A stretch of DNA of 5,773 nucleotides from Candidatus Woesearchaeota archaeon (GCA_019322455.1 JAHWIT010000042.1:1-5773), one strand, 5' to 3'. Shown: positions 1-5,602, counted from the first letter of the stretch. Translations and numbers: made by a program. Notes: generated from the sequence alone by a model not told the origin.

Positions 1-1
1 A

Positions 2-553
2 GAGCTTCAAGGAATGGCAAATAGAACTGATTTTGATTTACAGCAACATATTAAGTTTAGTAAAAAGGATTTGAGTTTATATAATGAAGAAACAAAAGAA
101 AAGATTATTCCACATGTTGTTGCTGAACCTTCACAAGGTGTTGGCAGAGCATTTTTAGTATTTATGTTTGATGCTTATAATGATGACAAAAAAAGAGGAA
201 ATATTATTTTAAAGCTTCATCCAAGATTAGCTCCTGTTAAGGTTGGTATATTTTCTTTGGTTAACAAACTTAATGATAAAACAAGAAAGATTTATGATTT
301 ATTGAAAGATGAATTTGTCTGCCAATTTGATACATCTGGAACAGTTGGAAGAAGATATGCAAGATCAGATGAGATCGGAATTCCTTATTGTGTTACTTTT
401 GATTTTGATAGTATTAAGGATAAGGCAGTTACTATTAGAGATAGAGATACAACAAAGCAAGTTAGAGTAAAAATTGATGAACTTAAAGAGATTTTAAGAA
501 AACTTTTGAATTCTGAGATTAAGTTTGAGAAAGCTGGAAAATTAGTAAAATAA
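2..553 (+). CDS. glyS: Glycyl-tRNA synthetase, C-terminal part (5' end outside window)
   Basis: This is the end of a class II glycyl-tRNA synthetase of the archaeal/eukaryotic type, which charges tRNA-Gly with glycine in the cytoplasm. The frame is open from base 2 with no start, and the codons before the ATG at 14 give ELQG, continuing the family's usual ELQG(I/M)ANRTDFDL stretch, so the ATG at 14 is internal. Class II motif 3 is visible as EPSQGVGR followed by the DAY segment (about nt 125-175), with the motif arginine at nt 146-148. The anticodon-binding domain follows: KLHPRLAPVKVGIF, then GRRYARSDEIG, PYCVTFDFDS and TIRDRDTTKQVRV, ending in a short helix. About 184 residues are visible of a protein normally around 550-600. 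The frame is intact. No coupling to the downstream genes is apparent, since nearly 180 bp precede the next possible start. Confidence 0.94.
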   Translation, partial: ELQGMANRTDFDLQQHIKFSKKDLSLYNEETKEKIIPHVVAEPSQGVGRAFLVFMFDAYNDDKKRGNIILKLHPRLAPVKVGIFSLVNKLNDKTRKIYDLLKDEFVCQFDTSGTVGRRYARSDEIGIPYCVTFDFDSIKDKAVTIRDRDTTKQVRVKIDELKEILRKLLNSEIKFEKAGKLVK

Positions 554-597
554 TTCTTTTAAATTTTATTTGTTTTGCAATAGATGCAGTTCTTTTT
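554..597 (+). terminator. Probable archaeal T-tract terminator after glyS
   Basis: Directly after the TAA stop come several T-runs: TTCTTTT at 554-560, TTTT at 564-567, TTTT at 573-576 and TTCTTTTT at 590-597. No hairpin stands out. Archaeal RNA polymerase often terminates at such oligo-T tracts without a stem. The placement is inference from composition and position. Confidence 0.4.
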
Positions 598-608
598 AGA
601 TAGAAATA

Positions 609-721
609 TTTAAATAATATAAGTATATTTATTAGTAAAGAATAAAGTATTGATATATGTAACTAAAATTACTTTTAAATAAGTATTTAAATACTATTTA
701 AATAAGTATATAGATAAGTAT
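609..721 (+). promoter_or_regulatory. Promoter/operator region with repeated TATA-like and ATAAGTAT motifs
   Basis: Four exact TTTAAATA octamers (609-616, 674-681, 686-693, 697-704) match the archaeal TATA-box consensus. Four exact ATAAGTAT octamers lie at 619-626, 679-686, 702-709 and 714-721. A perfect 14-bp palindrome, AGTATTTAAATACT, spans 682-695. If the TATA motif at 697-704 is used, archaeal spacing puts transcription start near 725-730, at or just before the TTG at 730, so the transcript would be leaderless or nearly so. The other copies could be alternative promoters or operator sites, possibly for an AbrB-like product of this operon. AT-rich DNA gives such motifs by chance, but exact repetition of a G-containing octamer is less easily explained that way. 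Confidence 0.45.
674..709 (+). repeat. 13-bp direct repeat TTTAAATAAGTAT flanking a palindrome
   Basis: TTTAAATAAGTAT occurs exactly at 674-686 and again at 697-709, starts 23 bp apart. The perfect palindrome AGTATTTAAATACT (682-695) lies between and overlaps the first copy. About two helical turns between copies would put them on the same DNA face, which suits cooperative binding of a dimeric regulator; this is inference. Confidence 0.5.
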
Positions 722-764
722 AAGTGAAATTGACCGAGATTAAGAGAAAGCTTTACAAAAAGAG

Positions 765-787
765 AAAATGCAACTTCGTTGCATTTT
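765..787 (+). promoter_or_regulatory. Perfect 10-bp hairpin in the operon leader
   Basis: AAAATGCAAC (765-774) pairs perfectly with GTTGCATTTT (778-787) around a TTC loop, and a T-run closes the 3' arm (784-788), giving an attenuator-like shape. The 5' arm segment TGCAAC (769-774) has a second exact partner, GTTGCA at 805-810, so an alternative fold can be drawn. It lies upstream of the AbrB-like start at 845 and inside the 40-codon frame at 730-852. The pairing is seen directly; regulatory function is inference. Confidence 0.4.
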
Positions 788-840
788 TGAACCTCCCCAC
801 TTCCGTTGCAGCATTGAGTGTCCCGCCCCGAACAGGTGAT
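766..840 (+). other. GC-rich segment of foreign appearance interrupting the AbrB-like reading frame
   Basis: Between two copies of the AbrB-like 5' end lies about 75 bp with C-rich stretches (CCTCCCCAC, TCCCGCCCCG). I count 33 G+C in the 60 bases 781-840 (55%), against about 31% in a sampled 240-bp stretch of the large gene. It replaces what should be the conserved RGSSFETTIP coding region. The sub-repeats ACTTCGTTGCA and ACTTCCGTTGCA occur in it. I see no clear terminal inverted repeats or target-site duplication, so calling it a mobile element is not justified. It could be a small inserted element, a structured RNA leader, or a recombination junction. Confidence 0.4.
834..840 (+). promoter_or_regulatory. 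Ribosome binding site for the TTG start at 845
   Basis: AGGTGAT complements the archaeal 16S rRNA 3' end (AUCACCUCC); four bases separate it from the TTG at 845, five if counted from GGTGA. This, with the alignment to the ATG-started paralogue at 5599, supports TTG 845 over the in-frame GTG at 818 or ATG at 839. Confidence 0.6.
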
Positions 841-844
841 GTTT

Positions 845-1030
845 TTGACTGAAATAAAAAGAAAATTATACAAGAGGGGTAGTAGTTTTGAGACAACTAT
901 ACCTATGCCACTTCTTTTTGCTATTGATAAATCTAAGAAACACGACGTAGTTTTCAAGTTTGATGAATCTTCTAATCGATGTTATGTTGAATTTGAGGAA
1001 ATAGAAAGAAAAAAAACTGCTAAAAAATGA
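845..1030 (+). CDS. SpoVT/AbrB-like small DNA-binding protein, copy 1
   Basis: This 61-residue protein resembles the SpoVT/AbrB swapped-hairpin family of dimeric DNA-binding proteins, used as transcription regulators or antitoxins. The pattern is basic N-terminus (KRKLYKRGSSFETTIP), then MPLLFAIDKS, then two strands (HDVVFKF, RCYVEFEE) and a lysine-rich tail; this fits the family form of a KRG...TIP strand followed by xVxF and xVEF strands. TTG at 845 is chosen because the protein then begins MTEIKRKLY exactly like the paralogue at 5599, and because AGGTGAT sits upstream. In-frame GTG 818 and ATG 839 would only add leader-derived residues. It matches the paralogue at 47 of 53 residues but 131 of 159 bases, so the protein is under purifying selection. 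Its stop overlaps the next start (ATGA), which indicates translational coupling to the surface protein. A role in regulating the operon is inference; no toxin gene is recognisable nearby. Confidence 0.8.
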   Translation: MTEIKRKLYKRGSSFETTIPMPLLFAIDKSKKHDVVFKFDESSNRCYVEFEEIERKKTAKK

Positions 1031-4000
1031 AAAAAGAGATCAGAAAAAAAGGTGAAGCAACAACTTTTATTGCACTAGTTTTAGCTTCAATTGCTTTAGC
1101 ATTAGGAATGATTTTAATTATTCAATCTACTGGAGTTAAGTTTGACTTGATGACTGGTTATGCTGTTGGTGGACAAAATGGTTATGGTTGTGATGTTTGG
1201 GCTTTTAAATGGGATGATTCAGATCAAGATGGGTTTCCAGATGAGACTGAATTTGGTCTTGAAGGTTGGTGGTTTTATTTTTCCAAACCCCTACCAGGAG
1301 TATTTGGGGCGACTGGTGCTGATGGAAATACAGTCTTAGGGACAGTAACAATCGATCCTGGTGAAACTGTCTGGGTCATAGAACAAACCTCACATGATGG
1401 TTGGAAAATGCCTCATGGTTGGTTCCACACGACAGGAACAGTGGATAGCTGGACCTGTCCAGATGAAGGGGGCGAGGACAATTATTTTGAGTTTGGTAAT
1501 GCTAAAAATACCTCAAACATGTCTATAGATTTGGGAGATGCTCCTGATTCTACTAATCATTATTCTTTATGGAAATCTATTAATAATTCATTAGCAGATA
1601 ATGTTGATCCAAATATGACTGCTTATCCTAAGGGAGGGCCTCCAGGAGTTTTAGCTTATTACCCTACTGTACATGATGCTTTGGTTGGGGTGCCGCAAGG
1701 ACCATGTCATTACTTTGATAGTATTATATTAGGATCAAATATCTCAGATGACTGGAATGATGCTGATGTTATGCCTGACACTGATCTTTTGAATGGCACA
1801 ACAGTTTCTAATATAAGTACGCCAGGAATAGTTCCTAATATAAATGTAACAACAGATACTCCTGATTTAGATCTTCGTGATGATGGATTGGTTAGGCCTT
1901 TAAATCTAACTAATTGTACAAATTCTACTTTTAATTTTACTGTAACAATATATTCTTCTGTAAGTCCAAGTGAAGGCAATTATACTTTTAATGCTTGGTT
2001 TGATTGGAATAGAGATGGGGATTGGAATGATACGCTTGATTGTAATGGACAATCTGCTCCTGAATGGGCTGTGCAGGATCAGGTGATAAATGTTTCAGGA
2101 TACGGTGCAGGTATAACATTAATGATTACATCAGATAAATTTTTACCATATAATCCTGAAGAAGGTTATATATGGTTAAGGACAACATTACATCCTGTTT
2201 TTGATAGAGGTAGAATAACTAATTGTACTGATTTACAGAATATGAAGAATGATTTAAGTGCTAATTATGTTTTAGCTAATAATATCAATTGTTCTGATAC
2301 TGTTAATTGGAATTCAGGACAAGGATTTGATCCTATTGGTAATAATACAAATAGATTTAATGGTAGTTTTAATGGACAGCGTTTTATAATAACTGGACTT
2401 TATATAAATAGATCTACTAGTTATGTGGGTTTGTTTGGCGATGTTGATAATGGCACTGTGATAAAGAATGTTGGTTTAGAAGATGTTAATATAGAAGGAT
2501 ATGAGTATGTTGGTAGTTTGGTTGGTTATAATAGAGGAAATATTAATAATTCTTTTGCAACTGGTAATACAACTGGCAGTAATTATACTGGGGGTCTTAT
2601 TGGTTATAATGATCAAGGAAATATTAGTAACTCTTATATTATTGGTAATATAAATGGCAGTTCTGGTGTTGGAGGAATAGTTGGTTATAATAACCAAGGA
2701 AATATTAGTAATTCTTATGCAACTGGTAATGTAACTGGCAGTAATTATATTGGAGGTTTAGTTGGTACTGCTAATTTTGGAGAGGTTGTTAATTCTTTTG
2801 CAACTGGTAATATAACTGGTAGTTTTGATGTTGGTGGTTTGATTGGTAACAATAGTGGAACTTTGACAAATTCTTACTGGAATAATCATACAGGAAATCC
2901 GGATAATTGTACTGGAAATCAAGGCAATCCTAGTGGCTGCAATGCAGTGCAAGATAATGAATCCTATTTTTATAATAGTACTAATCCACCTATGACAAGT
3001 TGGGATTTTGTTAATGTTTGGCAAGAAAATATAAATGATTATCCTAGTTTTAATATTTCAGTCTATGAAATACCAATTAATAGAATGAATTCTGATGGAA
3101 GCGGTCCTGGTTATTGTTTTGATGATGGAGAGACAGAGGATTATTATTTAGTACCTTGTATTGATTGTGCTAGTTTAAGGAATCTTATAATTTGGGATGA
3201 AACAGATTCTGGAATGCCTTATGGAAATCAAACAAAATATGCAAATGAGCAAGTTAAGTTCTTTGCTAATTATACAAATTCAACAGGAACTATAGAAGGA
3301 GCTAATTGTACAATTAATTTTAGTGATGGTTCTGGTTATATGAGTTGGAATACAACAGGATTTTATGAATATAATAGAAGCTTTAGTAGTGATGGAACAT
3401 ATGATTGGAATGTAACTTGTACTTATTCTTTAATATTTAATACAGCAAATGACAACGTAACTATAGATGTGATTCCTTCAGTACCTGCTGCTCCTTCTGT
3501 TGGAGCTCCTTCTGGAGCAGGAAGATTAACTGTTTGCGCACAAGAATGGAATTGCAGTGATTGGGAACCTTGTTTGCCAAATGGTATTCAGCATAGAGAA
3601 TGTTGGGATTTGAATAGATGCGAGGACTTATATAGTGAAAGAGTTAATATCTATATTGAAAGATCAGTTAAACCAATTTATGTTAGAAATTGTATTTATG
3701 AACCAAGATGTGATGATGGAATATTGAATAATGATGAGAGTGATGTTGATTGCGGAGGGCCTTGTACAAGATGTGAAGATGGAAAAATATGCAGAAATGA
3801 TGATGATTGCATAAACAAATGTGATTTAGAGATAAGAAGATGTTATACTCCTATAGGAGGTCCTGAAGTTGTTGAGCCTGTTGTGGAAGTTCCTTCTAGA
3901 TTAGGAACAATTTTGATATTAATAAGTTCAATAATAATATTATTTATTTTGATGTTCATGACTTATAAGTATGAGTTAATTCATAGAGGTATTGAGTATT

Positions 4001-4221
4001 ATAGGGAGAAAAGGGGTATTACTAGGAAAGCAAAAATTATTTGGAAAAAAACATATTTAGGGAGATATAGAGAACAATTAAATGGATTCTTTTCTGATGC
4101 ACTTAATAGAGGCTATACAGAAAAGCAAATTAAAGATATGTTAGTGAGAAAAGGTTGGTCAGGAAAATTAGTTGATGAATATTACAAAGATTTTTTGAAA
4201 AAAAGAGGAAAAATTGATTAA
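1027..4221 (+). CDS. Large multidomain membrane-anchored surface protein (SdrD B-like, GEVED, GLUG, Ig-like, Cys-rich stalk)
   Basis: A 1064-residue secreted surface protein, probably an adhesin or cell-envelope component. In order: basic N-terminus and hydrophobic signal/anchor (about 12-32); a motif MTGYAVGG (42-49); an SdrD B-like beta domain (about 55-160) with a complete EF-hand-type loop D64-D66-D68-G69-D72-E75; a GEVED-type domain starting IDLGDAPDS (167) with calcium-loop-like DWNRDGDWND (326-335) and WLRTTLHP (383-390); a GLUG-repeat region (about 466-618); the GEVED signature DDGETEDYYL (699-708); an Ig-like domain (about 716-815); a TSP1-like and DVDCGGPC cysteine-rich stalk (835-942); a transmembrane helix (about 959-979); and a cytoplasmic tail with a GYTEKQIKDMLVRKGW helical segment (1029-1044). 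I count about 44 N-x-S/T sequons in the ectodomain. The start overlaps the preceding stop as ATGA with no good ribosome binding site, so translation is probably coupled. The function is not established; domain names rest on motifs read by eye. Confidence 0.95.
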   Translation: MKKEIRKKGEATTFIALVLASIALALGMILIIQSTGVKFDLMTGYAVGGQNGYGCDVWAFKWDDSDQDGFPDETEFGLEGWWFYFSKPLPGVFGATGADGNTVLGTVTIDPGETVWVIEQTSHDGWKMPHGWFHTTGTVDSWTCPDEGGEDNYFEFGNAKNTSNMSIDLGDAPDSTNHYSLWKSINNSLADNVDPNMTAYPKGGPPGVLAYYPTVHDALVGVPQGPCHYFDSIILGSNISDDWNDADVMPDTDLLNGTTVSNISTPGIVPNINVTTDTPDLDLRDDGLVRPLNLTNCTNSTFNFTVTIYSSVSPSEGNYTFNAWFDWNRDGDWNDTLDCNGQSAPEWAVQDQVINVSGYGAGITLMITSDKFLPYNPEEGYIWLRTTLHPVFDRGRITNCTDLQNMKNDLSANYVLANNINCSDTVNWNSGQGFDPIGNNTNRFNGSFNGQRFIITGLYINRSTSYVGLFGDVDNGTVIKNVGLEDVNIEGYEYVGSLVGYNRGNINNSFATGNTTGSNYTGGLIGYNDQGNISNSYIIGNINGSSGVGGIVGYNNQGNISNSYATGNVTGSNYIGGLVGTANFGEVVNSFATGNITGSFDVGGLIGNNSGTLTNSYWNNHTGNPDNCTGNQGNPSGCNAVQDNESYFYNSTNPPMTSWDFVNVWQENINDYPSFNISVYEIPINRMNSDGSGPGYCFDDGETEDYYLVPCIDCASLRNLIIWDETDSGMPYGNQTKYANEQVKFFANYTNSTGTIEGANCTINFSDGSGYMSWNTTGFYEYNRSFSSDGTYDWNVTCTYSLIFNTANDNVTIDVIPSVPAAPSVGAPSGAGRLTVCAQEWNCSDWEPCLPNGIQHRECWDLNRCEDLYSERVNIYIERSVKPIYVRNCIYEPRCDDGILNNDESDVDCGGPCTRCEDGKICRNDDDCINKCDLEIRRCYTPIGGPEVVEPVVEVPSRLGTILILISSIIILFILMFMTYKYELIHRGIEYYREKRGITRKAKIIWKKTYLGRYREQLNGFFSDALNRGYTEKQIKDMLVRKGWSGKLVDEYYKDFLKKRGKID
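2422..2880 (+). repeat. GLUG-type tandem repeats, six units of about 81 bp (27 residues)
   Basis: Units begin at 2422, 2506, 2584, 2665, 2746 and 2827, with spacings of 84, 78, 81, 81 and 81 bp. The core is (Y)(V/I)GGL(V/I)GYNxxGxIxNSYATGxxTGS. Units 2-5 are closest to each other; unit 1 is divergent and unit 6 is cut after NSYWNN. GLUG repeats are known from bacterial and archaeal surface proteins and form a stacked beta structure. Most units carry two sequons (NIS/NNS and NVT/NIT/NGS), so repeat amplification has also amplified potential glycosylation sites. Confidence 0.85.
3529..3852 (+). repeat. 14-cysteine stalk module, copy 1 (paralogous with 4694-5017)
   Basis: This encodes residues 835-942 of the large surface protein. 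The first part, EWNCSDWEPC...RECWDLNRC, resembles a thrombospondin type 1 repeat; the second, NNDESDVDCGGPC..CEDGKIC, belongs to a C/DG-rich motif common in bacterial surface proteins. All 14 cysteines align with copy 2. A 26-base run (3727-3752) is identical to 4892-4917. Confidence 0.85.
4204..4209 (+). promoter_or_regulatory. Ribosome binding site supporting the TTG start at 4214
   Basis: AGAGGA lies inside the end of the preceding gene; its GAGG core (4205-4208) is five bases from the TTG at 4214. No ATG exists before residue 19, which falls inside the hydrophobic segment, so TTG is the only start that keeps a basic N-terminus before the signal/anchor. Confidence 0.55.
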
Positions 4222-5602
4222 AAACAATTCAAATGAGAAGAAAGTTGAAACAATAAGTTTGGTTATTATGTTGAGTATTTGTATTATATTGTTAACTGCT
4301 CTATATATATTTGATATGCCATATTTTACAGGATTTGTGATTGGCGGAGAAAATTTTAATGACAATATATTAACTAATCTTGTTATTATTGATGATGCTG
4401 ATACTGAAATAAAATCTTTTAATGAAGAAGTTAAATTCTATGCTAGATATGTTGATATTAATACAGGCAATGCAATAGAGGATGCTTTATGTACAATATA
4501 TTTTGATGATAATAGTTCAGCTATGCAGTTTAATGTTCTTTCTCAATTATATGAATATACTAAAATATTCAGTAGTGTCGGTTTATACAATTGGAATGTT
4601 ACTTGTAGTAGAGCAGATTTAACACCTTTGACTGAAAAAGATATTGTTATTATAGGTTCAATTAGTAGTACATATCGAGAAGAAATTTTTACAACTGTTT
4701 GTGTGGAAGAATGGGAATGTACTGATTGGGGTATTTGCTTGTTGAATGGTGTTCAATATAGAGAATGCTTTGATTTGAATAGATGCGATGATTTGTATGA
4801 TAAAAAGATGATTCTTCATATTGAAAGATCAAGTAAACCATTCCATATTAGAAGTTGTTTTTATCAGCCAACTTGTGAAGATATGATAATAAATAATGAT
4901 GAGAGTGATGTTGATTGTGGAGGGCCTTGTCCAAAATGTGAAGATGGAAAGGTATGTAGAACAGATGATGATTGTATAAATAAGTGTGATTTGGCAATAA
5001 GAAGGTGTTATACCCCTGAAGAGGTTGTTCCTGAAGTTGTTAAACCTGTTGTAGAGATACCTTATAAACCAAAATTAATTCCAGCTTTAATGATAATATT
5101 TGTAATATTGATATTAATCATTGTGATACTTACAACTTACAAATATGGGTTAATTCATAAAGGTGTTGAATATTATAGAGAAAGAAGAGGGGTGGTAGGG
5201 ATAAGAAGAGAGGCAAAAGAAGCAGAGAAAGAAAGAAGAATAAAAGAAGCAGAAGAAAAGCCTGAAAAGAAGATTAAGAAAATTGAAATTGAAAAAGAAT
5301 CAGATAAATTACAAAACGTAGTAGATTATTTTGAAAAGGAATTAAAGGAAAATGTTGATTATTTGAAGAAAAAGGTACCTAAGAGATTAGTAGTTTCTTC
5401 TGAATTAGATAAATTGGTTGAGAAAAGAAAAATGATTCTTCAAGAAATTAAAAAGACAGAAGAAGAATTAGATTCTTTACAAAAATTAAGATTTGAATTA
5501 GAAAGAAAGGAAATTGGTATTGATGCAAGAAAAACTATTGATGAGTTGAAAAGAGCAGAAGATAGAATCAAAGATAAATTAAATCAAATAAAAAGAAAAT
5601 GA
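4214..5602 (+). CDS. Membrane-anchored surface protein with Ig-like domain, Cys-rich stalk and cytoplasmic coiled coil
   Basis: A 462-residue paralogue of the C-terminal third of its upstream neighbour. Layout: hydrophobic signal/anchor (about 13-33); motif FTGFVIGG (38-45) corresponding to MTGYAVGG in the neighbour; one Ig-like domain (about 55-148) with a likely C93-C131 disulphide at the same place as C761-C798 there; the 14-cysteine stalk (161-268); a valine/proline/glutamate-rich linker; a transmembrane helix (about 288-308); the juxtamembrane motif TYKYGLIHKGVEYYRE; then a 136-residue lysine/glutamate-rich tail (327-462) with strong coiled-coil character. It lacks the SdrD-like, GEVED and GLUG domains, and its ectodomain has only two sequons (N100, N128). 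TTG is the start (ribosome binding site AGAGGA at 4204), overlapping the upstream stop by 8 bases; its own stop overlaps the next start as ATGA. The coiled coil suggests cytoplasmic oligomerisation or partner binding. The function is unknown. Confidence 0.93.
   Translation: MIKNNSNEKKVETISLVIMLSICIILLTALYIFDMPYFTGFVIGGENFNDNILTNLVIIDDADTEIKSFNEEVKFYARYVDINTGNAIEDALCTIYFDDNSSAMQFNVLSQLYEYTKIFSSVGLYNWNVTCSRADLTPLTEKDIVIIGSISSTYREEIFTTVCVEEWECTDWGICLLNGVQYRECFDLNRCDDLYDKKMILHIERSSKPFHIRSCFYQPTCEDMIINNDESDVDCGGPCPKCEDGKVCRTDDDCINKCDLAIRRCYTPEEVVPEVVKPVVEIPYKPKLIPALMIIFVILILIIVILTTYKYGLIHKGVEYYRERRGVVGIRREAKEAEKERRIKEAEEKPEKKIKKIEIEKESDKLQNVVDYFEKELKENVDYLKKKVPKRLVVSSELDKLVEKRKMILQEIKKTEEELDSLQKLRFELERKEIGIDARKTIDELKRAEDRIKDKLNQIKRK
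4694..5017 (+). repeat. 14-cysteine stalk module, copy 2 (paralogous with 3529-3852)
   Basis: This encodes residues 161-268 of the second surface protein and is identical to copy 1 at 74 of 108 residues by direct alignment without gaps, with every cysteine kept. Conservation is highest around DESDVDCGGPC and DDDCINKCDL. The copies indicate duplication of the 3' half of the gene, with later divergence or replacement of the flanking domains. Confidence 0.85.

Larger units (their letters stand above)
730..852 (+). pseudogene. Truncated third copy of the AbrB-like gene (N-terminus only), 40 codons
   Basis: Reading from TTG at 730 gives MTEIKRKLYK, identical over ten residues to the start of the gene at 845 and matching the gene at 5599 in nine of ten. 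The frame then departs completely: instead of the conserved RGSSFETTIPMPLLF core it reads KRKCNFVAFLNLPTSVAALS and on to ...TGDVFD, with a stop at 850-852. At DNA level the first 33 bases agree with 845-877 at 24 positions; eight of the nine differences lie in the first ten codons and are all synonymous, so the peptide was once under coding selection. The departure coincides with GC-rich DNA. It overlaps the next gene by 8 bases (TTGACTGA). Most likely it is a paralogue broken by insertion or recombination; a functional 40-residue leader or fused peptide is the alternative. No good ribosome binding site precedes it, but a leaderless transcript could start nearby. Confidence 0.5.

Noticed and set aside
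760..845. tRNA or other known structured RNA in the GC-rich segment, either strand
   Set aside because: No acceptor stem, T-loop (GTTCRA with a flanking stem) or cloverleaf could be drawn; only the single hairpin at 765-787 is convincing.
818..847. Upstream GTG (818) or ATG (839) as the start of the first AbrB-like gene
   Set aside because: The added residues come from the GC-rich segment and are absent in the paralogue at 5599, while TTG 845 has a well-placed AGGTGAT and aligns exactly.
835..852. C/D-box sRNA-like motifs (GTGATGT followed by CTGA)
   Set aside because: Only about eight bases separate the two motifs, too few for a guide, and no second box pair or terminal stem is visible; the bases are explained by the ribosome binding site and start region.
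694..957. Open frame on the minus strand across the leader and first AbrB-like gene
   Set aside because: It is antisense to a gene with clear paralogue conservation, has no recognisable domain and no ribosome binding site that I can see; a shadow frame.
845..1030. Toxin-antitoxin pair, with the AbrB-like protein as antitoxin
   Set aside because: The coupled downstream gene is a 1064-residue secreted surface protein with no recognisable toxin domain.
1027..1130. Archaeal type IV pilin-like signal (basic stretch, KKG, hydrophobic helix)
   Set aside because: The residues after the glycine (EATTF) do not fit the usual prepilin cleavage context, and the protein is a large C-terminally anchored protein, unlike a pilin.
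2422..2880. Regular spacing of about 81 bp resembling a repeat array such as CRISPR
   Set aside because: The repeats are in frame, degenerate and continuous, with no unique spacers; they encode GLUG-type protein repeats.
2476..3024. Minus-strand open frames rich in isoleucine, threonine and asparagine
   Set aside because: They arise from the repetitive glycine/asparagine codons of the GLUG region read in antisense.
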